Part shown: positions 47,224 to 54,865 of the stretch, in pieces
Numbering within the stretch: position 1 is the stretch's first letter
Layout: each line of letters starts with the position of its first letter
NCBI RefSeq assembly: GCF_001017125.1
Contig: NZ_JXOJ01000002.1
Span: 435,017 to 499,016 of the forward strand
DNA from: Methanoculleus sediminis
Lineage (GTDB): Archaea; Halobacteriota; Methanomicrobia; Methanomicrobiales; Methanoculleaceae
Reading direction: 5' to 3'
Length of the DNA: 64,000 bases
Notes under the pieces: generated by a model
The model's input: the letters and a program-made list of their open reading frames with translations, nothing else
Told to the model about the DNA's origin: nothing
Database searches by the model: none
Made by a program: the position numbers and the translations under genes

Positions 47224-48165
47224 ATGGAACTGCCAGATGTCCAGTCCAGCCTGCCGGAAGTCCGGATCAACCTGACCAGGGTGGGTGTGAAGAACGTCCA
47301 AAAACTCGTTGAAGTCGCCCGGCCCGGTAAGCGGCCGGTCATCTTCATCTCCAACTTCGACGTCTTCGTCGATCTCCCCGGAAGCCTCAAAGGGGCGAAC
47401 CTCTCCCGGAATTTCGAGGTGATCGACGACGTGCTGCAGCAGGCCATCGACGGCGACGTGAACGAGATCGAGGAACTCTGCAGCGCGGTGGCGAGGAAAC
47501 TCCTCGACCGGCACGAATACGCGGAACGGACCGAGGTCCGGATGCGGAGCAAGTTCATGGTCCGGCGGGAGACGCCCGTCAGCGAGACGAGCTGCCATGA
47601 GGTCGTGAACGTCCACGCGAAAGCAATAGCCCAGAGAAACGAAGGGAACCCGATCATCAGAAAGAGCATCGGTGCCGAAGTGACCGGGATGACCGCCTGC
47701 CCCTGCGCCCAGAACATCATGAAGGACCACGCCCTGCACGTCCTCGAGAACCTCGGTGTGGAGGAGGATAAGATTGCGGCGTTCCTGGACGAGGTGCCGA
47801 TGGCCACGCACAATCAGCGTGGGCGCGGTTTCCTCTGCATCGAGATCGACGACGACCAGCATATCAGCCTCGAGAAGATCATCAAGATCCTGAAGGACTC
47901 CATGAGTGCACGTATCTACGAGCTCCTCAAGCGGGGCGACGAGAGTTACGTGGTGATGGAAGCTCACAAGAATCCCCGGTTCGTTGAAGACTGCGTACGC
48001 GAGATGGCCCGCAAGGTGATCGCGCAGTTCCACGATCTGCCCGGAGACTCCGTAGTCACCATAAAGCAGACGAACGAGGAGAGCATCCACCAGCATAATG
48101 CATACGCAGAGCGAAAGGCAACGATAGCCGAACTCGTCTCGGAGATGGACAAAGGCACACTGTAA
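47224..48165 (+). CDS. mptA: GTP cyclohydrolase MptA (archaeal, tetrahydromethanopterin pathway)
   Basis: The 313-residue protein matches the Fe(II)-dependent archaeal GTP cyclohydrolase I family (GCYH-IB type): LPDVQSSLPEVRINLTRVGV, SCHEVVNVHAKA, VTGMTACPCAQNIM (metal-binding cysteines), ATHNQRGRGFLCIE and NEESIHQHNAYAER. It starts tetrahydromethanopterin synthesis from GTP. It is divergent from ilvC and precedes the frh operon; a CATTTTTATACGG stretch separates them. Confidence 0.93.
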   Translation: MELPDVQSSLPEVRINLTRVGVKNVQKLVEVARPGKRPVIFISNFDVFVDLPGSLKGANLSRNFEVIDDVLQQAIDGDVNEIEELCSAVARKLLDRHEYAERTEVRMRSKFMVRRETPVSETSCHEVVNVHAKAIAQRNEGNPIIRKSIGAEVTGMTACPCAQNIMKDHALHVLENLGVEEDKIAAFLDEVPMATHNQRGRGFLCIEIDDDQHISLEKIIKILKDSMSARIYELLKRGDESYVVMEAHKNPRFVEDCVREMARKVIAQFHDLPGDSVVTIKQTNEESIHQHNAYAERKATIAELVSEMDKGTL

Positions 48166-48261
48166 ATCCGACATAATTTCACATTTTTATACGGGATCCT
48201 CGTATTCTGATATTAAGTAATACCATTTTACAATATCGTAATATTAGGGAGTGTCCTGAAG

Positions 48262-48276
48262 CGAAAGATATAAACT
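48262..48276 (+). promoter_or_regulatory. frh operon BRE/TATA promoter
   Basis: GCGAAAGATATAAAC fits BRE plus TATA (AAAGATATAAA), so transcription would begin near 48297. This gives a leader of about 90 bases before the frhA start, longer than most leaders here, and rich in small inverted repeats. Confidence 0.65.
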
Positions 48277-48300
48277 CTGTTTTCTTCATAATCCTTGTTG

Positions 48301-48363
48301 ACGTACTCGCGTACGTTTTCAGTACAGAATTGTGTGGTAACACCAGTATAGTGTTCAGAACAC
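48301..48363 (+). promoter_or_regulatory. Structured 5' leader of the frh operon
   Basis: The predicted leader contains three perfect short inverted repeats in a row: ACGTAC-TCGC-GTACGT (48301-48316), TGGT-AAC-ACCA (near 48335-48345) and GTGTTC-A-GAACAC (48351-48363). Such regular hairpins could act in mRNA stability or regulation, or the last could be a DNA operator. The last ends about 27 bases before the TTG start. Confidence 0.5.
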
Positions 48364-48389
48364 CAGAATATCGGAATGAGGCGATATAT

Positions 48390-49757
48390 TTGTCGAAAGT
48401 TGTAGAGATTTCCCCAACTACGAGACATGAAGGCCATTCTAAGCTCGTTCTGAAAGTCAATGATGACGGCATCATCGAGCGTGGAGACTGGCTTAGCATC
48501 ACCCCGGTGAGGGGTGTCGAGAAACTCGCCATAGGCAAGACGATGGAGCAGGTTCCAAAGATCGCATCGCGCGTCTGCGGTATCTGTCCCATTGCGCACA
48601 CCCTGGCGGGCATTGAGGCGATGGAGGCATCCATCGGGTGCGAGATCCCCGAGGACGCAAAACTGCTGCGTTACATCCTGCAGTGTGCCAACAGGATGCA
48701 CAGCCACGCCATCCACAACATCCTGTCCCTCCCGGACATGTACATCCCCGGAACCGACGTAAAGATCAACCCGTTCACCAAGGAAGAACCGGTCAGGAGC
48801 GTTGCTCTCCGGATCCAGCGGCTCCGTGAGATCGGCCAGACCATCGGCGAGATCGTCGGCGGCGAGGCAATCCACCCGAGCAACCCCCGTGTCGGCGGTA
48901 TGTACAAGAACATCACCCCGCGGGCGAAGGCGAAGATCTACGATCTCGCGAAGGAATCCCGGGTCCTTGCCCAGGAACAGATGGAGTTCATGATCGCGGT
49001 CTTCCGGAACTACCAGAACCGCGACTGGTCCGAAGTCGGCGGCGTCGAAGTCCCGATCACGAAGGACCTCGGCTACCACAACCAGGGCTACATGGCCACC
49101 GCGCCGGTCTACGGCAGCTCGAGCCTCGACGAGACCCCGATGTGGTTCCCCGACCGGTTCACCGAAGTCCGCCCCTGGGACTGGTACATGGGCGAGGTTG
49201 AGATCAGCGAGGCCGACCCGAACTACCCGATCGGCGGCACGACCCCCGTAGGGAACAAGGCCTGGCCCCAGATGGAAGCCTGCACCGGCGTCCCGCTCTA
49301 CGACGGCCAGCCCGTCGAGGTCGGACCGCGTGCACGCCTGGTCCAGTTCAAGAACTACGACGAGAAGGGCGCCATGGGCCTGCAGATCGCACGCCAGATG
49401 GAGTTCCCCGAGACCGCCTACGGCATCATCGACGCGCTCGACGCGCTCGACCCCTCCGGATCGGTGCTTGCGGACGAGATCCCGCAGGGTGACGGATCCT
49501 TCGGATGGGCCGCAAACGAGGCTCCCCGTGGAACCGACGTCCACATGGCCAAGGTCAAGGACGGCCGGGTGGAATACTTCGGGATGCTCGTTCCGACCAC
49601 CTGGAACTTCCCCACCTGCAGCCGTGCACTGACCGGTGCACCCTGGCGGCTTGCGGAAGTCATCATGCGTGCATACGACCCCTGTGTCTCCTGTGCGACG
49701 CACATGCTGGTGATTGACGAAGACAAGAGACTGGTGGCCCAGAAACTCATTCAGTGA
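48390..49757 (+). CDS. frhA: Coenzyme F420-reducing hydrogenase, alpha subunit (NiFe)
   Basis: The 455-residue large subunit carries the Ni-Fe centre: N-terminal RVCGICPIAHT and C-terminal DPCVSCATHMLVIDEDKRLV cysteines. A TTG start at 48390 gives the usual N-terminus SKVVEISPTTRHEGH and follows a GAGG site by eight bases; longer upstream frames are unlike FrhA. The C-terminal tail after ATH is expected to be removed by FrhD. FrhA oxidises H2 and passes electrons via FrhG to FrhB, which reduces F420. Confidence 0.96.
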   Translation: MSKVVEISPTTRHEGHSKLVLKVNDDGIIERGDWLSITPVRGVEKLAIGKTMEQVPKIASRVCGICPIAHTLAGIEAMEASIGCEIPEDAKLLRYILQCANRMHSHAIHNILSLPDMYIPGTDVKINPFTKEEPVRSVALRIQRLREIGQTIGEIVGGEAIHPSNPRVGGMYKNITPRAKAKIYDLAKESRVLAQEQMEFMIAVFRNYQNRDWSEVGGVEVPITKDLGYHNQGYMATAPVYGSSSLDETPMWFPDRFTEVRPWDWYMGEVEISEADPNYPIGGTTPVGNKAWPQMEACTGVPLYDGQPVEVGPRARLVQFKNYDEKGAMGLQIARQMEFPETAYGIIDALDALDPSGSVLADEIPQGDGSFGWAANEAPRGTDVHMAKVKDGRVEYFGMLVPTTWNFPTCSRALTGAPWRLAEVIMRAYDPCVSCATHMLVIDEDKRLVAQKLIQ

Positions 49758-49767
49758 GCGTACACGC

Positions 49768-50328
49768 ATGCTATTCCGTGAGATCGTGATCGCAGGATGC
49801 GGCAACCCCCTCTACGGAGACGACGGGTTCGGTCCTGCAGTCGTCGAGGAACTCCAGAAACTACAACTGCCCGACAACGTCAAGGTGATCGATGCCGGCC
49901 TTGGCGCCCCTCACTTCCTCTTTACATTGATGGAAGATGCGGAGGTGCCGGTGAAGAAGCTCGTCATCATCGATATCGCCGATTTCGGCGCTAACCCAGG
50001 TGATGTGACGAAGCTCCGGCCCGAAGACCTGCCGCCGGGCACCTACCGGGACGCCCATTCATGGGATCTCTCAGAACCGCTACAGCGATTGAAAGACGTC
50101 ATTGATATCACGATCATCGGGTGCCAGCCCAAGCGTGTCGCGAGCCATGAGTTTGAACTGGGGCTCACTGAGGAGGTTGAGGGTGCCATTCCCAAAACAG
50201 TGCGTATCGTGCTGGAAGAAATTGGGGTAGAATATGGGGCTACTATCAACCATCAAGGAACGCATCTTTGGGCGTCGCCGGGAGAAACCGCCGGAGATAC
50301 CGGGAAGAAACCCGGAGAGAACGCCTGA
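49768..50328 (+). CDS. frhD: Hydrogenase maturation endopeptidase FrhD
   Basis: The 186-residue protein has the maturation-protease fold: IVIAGCGNPLYGDDGFGPAV and DAGLGAPHFLF, with HSWDLSEPLQRL and IIGCQPKR downstream. These enzymes cut the C-terminal tail of the large subunit after nickel insertion. The ATG is 11 bp after the frhA stop. The C-terminal 30 residues overlap the longest possible frhG frame, which is discussed under frhG. Confidence 0.94.
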   Translation: MLFREIVIAGCGNPLYGDDGFGPAVVEELQKLQLPDNVKVIDAGLGAPHFLFTLMEDAEVPVKKLVIIDIADFGANPGDVTKLRPEDLPPGTYRDAHSWDLSEPLQRLKDVIDITIIGCQPKRVASHEFELGLTEEVEGAIPKTVRIVLEEIGVEYGATINHQGTHLWASPGETAGDTGKKPGENA

Positions 50329-51193
50329 GGCGAAGCCGGCGGCAATCCAGCCGCAGGCGAAGCCCGCGGTGAAGCCCTCTGATGTGATTGTAAAAGAAAA
50401 GGTGGAAGTTGTACAAAAGGAGGAAAAGCCTGTGGCAGAAAAGATTACGATAGGTGAATTACACCTGAGCGGATGTACGGGATGCCTCGTTACGCTTGCG
50501 GATAACTACGAGGGTCTCTTCAAGCTGCTCGATGATTACGCGGACCTGGTCTACGCGTTGACCCTGGTCGACGTGCGCCATGTCCCCGAGATGGACGTGT
50601 GCCTGGTCGAGGGTTCGTGCTGTCTGAACGACAAGATCTCGGTAGAAGAACTGAAGGAAGCAAGGGAGAAGTCGAAGGTGCTCGTCGCCTACGGCGGCTG
50701 CGCGGCCTACGGCAACATCACCCGGTTCGCCCGTGGTGGCCAGTGGAACCAGCCCGGTCACGAGGCGTACGTGCCGATCAGCGAGGTCGTCGATGTCGAT
50801 CTCTACATCCCGTCGTGTCCCCCGTGCCCGCAGCAGGTCAGGAACGTCGCCGTCATGGCATACCTGCTCCTGAAGGGCAACGACGAACAGAAGAACCTCG
50901 CGACCGCCTACCTGACGCCGCTGATGCAGCTTGCACAGCGCGGCAACGAGGCATGCGGCTGCGACCTGATGTACGATGTCATCAACCAGGGTCTCTGCAT
51001 GGGATGCGGGACCTGCGCCGGCACCTGCCCGGTCCGTGCCGTCACCATGGAGTACGGCAAGCCGAACGTGAACCGCGACCTCTGCATCAAGTGCGGTGCC
51101 TGCTACTCGCAGTGCCCCAGGAGCTGGTTCAACTTCGACGTCATGAACAACTACGAGGGCATCATGGATGCCATCAAGGGAGCCATGCAGTGA
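50234..51193 (+). CDS. frhG: Coenzyme F420-reducing hydrogenase, gamma subunit (iron-sulfur)
   Basis: The gamma subunit binds three Fe-S clusters and connects the Ni-Fe site to FrhB: SGCTGCLVTLADN, YGGCAAYGN, IPSCPPCPQQV, and two ferredoxin motifs CMGCGTCAGTCP and CIKCGACYSQCP. The full frame (319 residues) has a Pro/Lys-rich N-terminal extension overlapping frhD by 95 bp. An in-frame GTG at 50432 has a strong AGGAGG site eight bases before it and would give the usual start AEKITIGELHLSGCTG (253 residues). Either start is possible; the longer one is reported because the extension looks protein-like. Confidence 0.9.
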   Translation: MGLLSTIKERIFGRRREKPPEIPGRNPERTPEAKPAAIQPQAKPAVKPSDVIVKEKVEVVQKEEKPVAEKITIGELHLSGCTGCLVTLADNYEGLFKLLDDYADLVYALTLVDVRHVPEMDVCLVEGSCCLNDKISVEELKEAREKSKVLVAYGGCAAYGNITRFARGGQWNQPGHEAYVPISEVVDVDLYIPSCPPCPQQVRNVAVMAYLLLKGNDEQKNLATAYLTPLMQLAQRGNEACGCDLMYDVINQGLCMGCGTCAGTCPVRAVTMEYGKPNVNRDLCIKCGACYSQCPRSWFNFDVMNNYEGIMDAIKGAMQ

Positions 51194-51203
51194 GGTGAGA
51201 AAG

Positions 51204-52091
51204 ATGGACGTACTCGGTAACTACAAGTCCGTAATCTCGGCACGCTCGACCGACAAGGACATCACGAAGCAGTCCCAGGACGGCGGCATCATCACGACGC
51301 TCTTCGCGTACGCACTCGAAGAGGGTATCATCGACGGTGCCATCGTCGCAGGGCCGAGCGAAGAGCCCTGGAAGCCGGAGCCCGTGGTCGCGACCACGAA
51401 GGCCGAACTCCTGGCCGCTGCCGGAACGCGCTACACCATCAGCCCGAACCTCTATCTGATCAAGGAGGCGACCCGCAGCTACGGTCTCGACCGCGTCGGT
51501 ATCGTCGGCACGCCCTGCCAGATGCAGGCTGTTCGGAAGGCTCAGCTCTACCCGATCGGCATGCGCGACGTCGACGACAAGATCGCCCTCGCGCTCGGCA
51601 TCTTCTGCATGGAGAACCTCTCCTACCAGGCGCTCGAGGCAATCGTCGAGGACCACTGCAACCAGAAGATGGAGTCCGTCAAGAAGATGGACATCGGCAA
51701 GGGCAAGTTCACGGTCTACACCGAGCGCGGTGCAGTCAGCCAGATGCCCCTGAAGCTGATCCACAAGTACGTGCAGCCCGGCTGCAACGTCTGCCTGGAC
51801 TACGTCGCGAACCTCGCCGACATCTCCAGCGGCTCCGTGGGCAGCCCCGACGGCTGGAGCACGGTCTTCGTGCGGAGCATGAAGGGTAACGCGGTCTGGG
51901 ACGGCGCGATCGCCGCCGGCTGCTTCGAGACGAAGCCGATGGACCAGGTCAAGCCCGGCCTCGACCTCGTGACGAAGCTCGCCACGGAGAAGATCACGAA
52001 GAACCAGAAGAATGTGGATGCTCGTAAGACGTTCGGCCTCAAGGCGGACGGAACCCCCAAGGGTCTCCGGAACCCCTACGAGACTCCCTGA
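51204..52091 (+). CDS. frhB: Coenzyme F420-reducing hydrogenase, beta subunit (F420-binding)
   Basis: The 295-residue subunit binds FAD, an Fe-S cluster and F420. Signature parts are MDVLGNYKSVISARSTDKDI, KQSQDGGIITTLFAYALEEG, RYTISPNLYLIKE, GIVGTPCQMQAVRKA and PGCNVCLDYVANLADISSG. The ATG follows GAGGTGAG. It is the last gene of the frhADGB operon; a T-rich CTCTTTTTTTCGG lies just beyond its stop. Confidence 0.96.
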   Translation: MDVLGNYKSVISARSTDKDITKQSQDGGIITTLFAYALEEGIIDGAIVAGPSEEPWKPEPVVATTKAELLAAAGTRYTISPNLYLIKEATRSYGLDRVGIVGTPCQMQAVRKAQLYPIGMRDVDDKIALALGIFCMENLSYQALEAIVEDHCNQKMESVKKMDIGKGKFTVYTERGAVSQMPLKLIHKYVQPGCNVCLDYVANLADISSGSVGSPDGWSTVFVRSMKGNAVWDGAIAAGCFETKPMDQVKPGLDLVTKLATEKITKNQKNVDARKTFGLKADGTPKGLRNPYETP

Positions 52092-52098
52092 AACACTC

Positions 52099-52106
52099 TT
52101 TTTTTC
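52099..52106 (+). terminator. Poly-T terminator of the frh operon
   Basis: TTTTTTT follows the frhB stop within about ten bases, the common archaeal form of intrinsic terminator. Confidence 0.65.
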
Positions 52107-52259
52107 GGTCGCTTCGGCATCTCTTTGAAAGCCTCCCGGAACCCTCTTCCAGAGAGGCATCTCTGAAAGCCCGAGAGGAGTTCACGGGGTGACGGGTCGC
52201 AGGGCCGGACATTAGTCGCAACTGGTGCATGTTGCAGCAAGCAAAACAGCGAAATAAGG

Positions 52260-52500
52260 GAAATGTCCCGGTACAGTGGACCGTGGGGATATCGCCTTGG
52301 GGAACGACGCTCCGGTGAACGACTGTCCGTAGGATGCGATGGCCCGCTGGGCCGGAGCTTGAGAAACCCAAAGGGTTTCAGACAGGCGTTTGAGAAGACC
52401 GGAGGTCTTCGAGGAGTGGAGTTCGAGCACCGAAGGTGCGAGGCGCGAACGTAGTGAGCGTGAGCACCGTTAGGTGCGAGGAGGGGCTGACGGGGAGGGC
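52260..52500. repeat. Cluster of mini-hairpins downstream of frhB
   Basis: Within about 240 bp there are at least five perfect small stem-loops: GGCCC-GCT-GGGCC (52341-52353), GAAACCC-AAA-GGGTTTC (52363-52379), GAAGACC-GGA-GGTCTTC (52394-52410), GCACC-GAA-GGTGC (52427-52439) and GCACC-GTTA-GGTGC (52464-52477). Loops are three or four bases. They share GAGCACC...GGTGCGAG with the array at the start of the window. The whole 706-bp gap between convergent frhB and the AdoMet decarboxylase-like gene has no convincing gene. Confidence 0.8.
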
Positions 52501-52797
52501 GAGCTCCGGGCGTTCCGCCCATCGCACTTTGAAGACTCTCGAACACTCAAACCCCTGATAGCCGCCCGTCCTTCAATGACAATCTCCACGACCAGAAGAG
52601 GGTTTCCAACAGAGCCGATTGTTCGCCGCTATCCGGCCAGACGTCCTTACCGGAGGTAGGGGCCATCTTCTCCAAGAAAAATCGAGGGTGGGGGCCGCCC
52701 CCCGCCGCAGTCCCGGTTACGCGCACGGAGGATGGCAGCGGCTCTCTGCCGTCGTATCGTTACCGTTGAAGTGTTTTTCCGGGTATTGTGTTCGTAT

Positions 52798-53244
52798 TCA
52801 GTCCCTGAACAGTACCTGGTAGGTTACCGAATCTGCTCCAAAAAAGTCCCTGCAAAACTCCGCTGCTTTGGCGGGCTCGTATTCCTTGCAGCTGAAGATG
52901 TCGAGGTAGGCTGCGTTGGTCTCGTTCGCGAAGTGACCGGAGACGAGCGATGTCTCGATGAGCTGGGTCATGGAAAACCCTGCGACCCTCTCACAGGGGC
53001 CGAAGTGAATGATCTGCGGTTCGCCGAACCTCTTCATGTCGATGAGGTCGCACAGTTCGACGATGAACCGGTGGATCTTCTCTGCGTCCCTGATCGATGC
53101 CGGGTCGCACCCTTTCAGGTCCACGCTCGTGTACAGGCCCCAACACCCGCGCTGTTTGAACTGTGCAACGATCTCTGCGTCGCTTACGGTCTCTGCCATA
53201 ACGTTGCCTGCAGCAACGTTGTTTGCCATTACTTTACTAGCCAT
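52798..53244 (-). CDS. S-adenosylmethionine decarboxylase-like proenzyme
   Basis: The 148-residue protein, from ATG 53244 after GGTGA, resembles SpeH/SpeD: HFGPCERVAGFSMTQLIETS, LVSGHFANETNAAYLDIFSC and DFFGADSVTYQVLFRD. In known AdoMet decarboxylases the cleavage sequence is of the form ES-H-x-x-x-H; here it is TSLVSGH, keeping Ser and the later His and Cys but changing the Glu before and His after. It may be an altered pyruvoyl decarboxylase or an evolved relative with another substrate. Polyamine synthesis is likely, given pdaD elsewhere. It may start 25 codons earlier at 53319. Confidence 0.7.
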   Translation of the reverse strand: MASKVMANNVAAGNVMAETVSDAEIVAQFKQRGCWGLYTSVDLKGCDPASIRDAEKIHRFIVELCDLIDMKRFGEPQIIHFGPCERVAGFSMTQLIETSLVSGHFANETNAAYLDIFSCKEYEPAKAAEFCRDFFGADSVTYQVLFRD

Positions 53245-53328
53245 GATCTCACCTTCGAGACAAACTCTGATCGATTGATCTCTGTAGATTTTGATAGTTC
53301 TGATTTTAAACTTATCCATATTACTAAT

Positions 53329-53349
53329 GGGAAATAGCCCTTATTTCCC
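53329..53349. promoter_or_regulatory. Inverted repeat upstream of the decarboxylase-like gene
   Basis: GGGAAATA and TATTTCCC form a perfect 8-bp inverted repeat with a 5-base spacer, about 80 bp upstream of the gene start and upstream of a GTTTAAAATC TATA-like element. The gap 53245-53800 otherwise shows no gene apart from AT-rich promoter-like sequence. Confidence 0.45.
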
Positions 53350-53800
53350 GGTTAGGCGTGAGCAATTCCGAGGTATCCAAAATTATAAGGCATATTTTTG
53401 ACCGATTTTCAAATTGGTGACTTTACTCGGCCTATTCACCTTTTAGTAGCCAAAAACCCGTAGAAAAATCATACCAAGTATGAATAACTCCTGACGGGAA
53501 ATTTTTTCCGCGGGCCCTGCTCCGGGGGTTTTCCGGCAGAAGGGGCCTTAAAAGACAGGTCTTTTTTTGGCACGGCTTCCCGATATCTTTCCGGATTTGA
53601 AAAACCAATAAGTCGGAGATAGGAAATATCCGCTCCCGCACCGGTCTCGATCCCGACCGAAAAGCAGCCGGGCAACGACTACGGAACCCCTCTTCCGGCA
53701 CCTGAAATCAGGGCATCTTTGCCGGACAACGCGCACCCCCGGCCTCCCGTCACCCGCCCTGCCGGGGTCTCGGGACACGACCTGCCGCAGGCAGAGCCCT

Positions 53801-53953
53801 TCACCGGACCTCCGGGGGGCACCGGTGCGTGCGCCGGACGTGCGCATGAAGGTCTTCAAGCGTGGGATATCGCCTGCCGCAGACCGGGCAGATGAACTCG
53901 CCCATCTCCAGAGGGATATCGCGAGGCCTCCTCCGCGGCGGCTCGCCCGTCAT
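53801..53953 (-). CDS. Small C2H2 zinc-finger protein
   Basis: A 50-residue frame, MTGEPPRRRPRDIPLEMGEF then FICPVCGRRYPTLEDLHAHV and RRTH, holds one zinc finger with Cys-x2-Cys and two His. Its ATG overlaps the stop of the phosphoesterase gene (ATGA), with a GGAGG site before it, so the two are translationally coupled. Small C2H2 proteins in archaea often bind nucleic acid or proteins; its association with a DNA-end phosphoesterase suggests a DNA repair role, which is inference. Confidence 0.75.
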   Translation of the reverse strand: MTGEPPRRRPRDIPLEMGEFICPVCGRRYPTLEDLHAHVRRTHRCPPEVR

Positions 53954-54543
53954 TCATCCCTCCCCGCCCCGATCTCCTCGAGCGTTCGCCCGGAGACGAC
54001 CGAACGGGGCTCCGTCGCGACCGGGTTTCTGCCGGGGTCGGCCTCGGCATCGTCCATCTTCACGAGGAGCCAGGCCTCGCCTTTCCCGGTCCTGAAACGG
54101 GTGAGGGCGTACCCGCCCCGGATCTTCTCCCCCTCGAGCCGGAACGATACGTGGCCCCGCCGGAGAGCCTCGGCGACCCCGATCCTCTCCCCCTCCCTCT
54201 CCGTGAGGTTCTGGTAGGTTCCCCGGTCCCAGACGAGGACCGTCCCGGCCCCGTAACTCCCTTCCGGGATGACACCCTCGAAGTCGGCGTAGTCGAGCGG
54301 ATGATCCTCCGTCGGCACGGCGAGGCGCTTCTCCTTCGGGCTCATTGACGGCCCTTTCGGAACCGCCCAGGACTTCAGCACACCGTCGACCTCCAGGCGG
54401 AAGTCGTAATGGAGCGCGGTCGCTGCGTGCTTCTGGATGACGAAGATGGGACGGGAGGCTGCCTGCCGTTCCCCCGGCGGCTCCGGCGTCCGGGAGAAAT
54501 CCCTCTTCTCGCGATACTCATCAAGCGCATCAGGGCCGGCCAT
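53950..54543 (-). CDS. LigD-type DNA 3'-phosphoesterase, stand-alone
   Basis: The 197-residue protein matches the phosphoesterase domain of bacterial LigD: FVIQKHAATALHYDFRLEVD, VLKSWAVPKGPSMSP, DHPLDYADFEGVIPEGSYGA and VLVWDRGTYQNL. Such enzymes trim 3'-phosphate or ribonucleotide ends to leave 3'-OH. In some archaea these end-joining functions are separate proteins. Ku, the ligase and the polymerase are not adjacent here. A 50-residue zinc-finger gene is coupled to its 3' end. Confidence 0.92.
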   Translation of the reverse strand: MAGPDALDEYREKRDFSRTPEPPGERQAASRPIFVIQKHAATALHYDFRLEVDGVLKSWAVPKGPSMSPKEKRLAVPTEDHPLDYADFEGVIPEGSYGAGTVLVWDRGTYQNLTEREGERIGVAEALRRGHVSFRLEGEKIRGGYALTRFRTGKGEAWLLVKMDDAEADPGRNPVATEPRSVVSGRTLEEIGAGRDE

Positions 54544-54676
54544 ACCAGAACTCCGGCGCTACCGGGAGATAAGAGTTTTCCCGGTCCCGGTGCTTCGCTG
54601 GAGCCTCCGAGGAAAAACCCGGAGGTCAAACCAGCGACCCCCCTCGCACGAAGCGGGGCAACTCGTAACCAAACAG

Positions 54677-54812
54677 GTCTTCGCGTTCTTCGCGGCTTCG
54701 CGTGAGTTAACGGTTTATAAGCGATGATATGGCCTCACGCGAAGAACGCGAAGCCGCGAAGGGAGTTACAGATAACCCTCTACCGTCCCTCGCGGCTCGC
54801 ACTTCGCGAGAG
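54677..54812. repeat. Palindromic CGCGAAG-module repeat element, copy B
   Basis: TTCGCGTTCTTCGCGGCTTC and its inverse modules CTCACGCGAAGAACGCGAAG surround the core TTTATAAGCGATGATATGGC, matching copy A closely across arms and core. It fills the gap between the phosphoesterase and HerA-like genes together with other low-complexity sequence; no gene is seen there. Confidence 0.85.
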
Positions 54813-54865
54813 ATGACAATCCTCCCCGCGCATTGGGAATCACCGGAGCAACGTGCACTGCTTCA

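Noticed and set aside
52076-52546. Long open frame on the minus strand (156 residues) downstream of frhB
   Set aside because: It runs through the mini-hairpin array, has biased composition (many Arg/Ser/Pro), overlaps no promoter and resembles spurious frames seen with these repeats.
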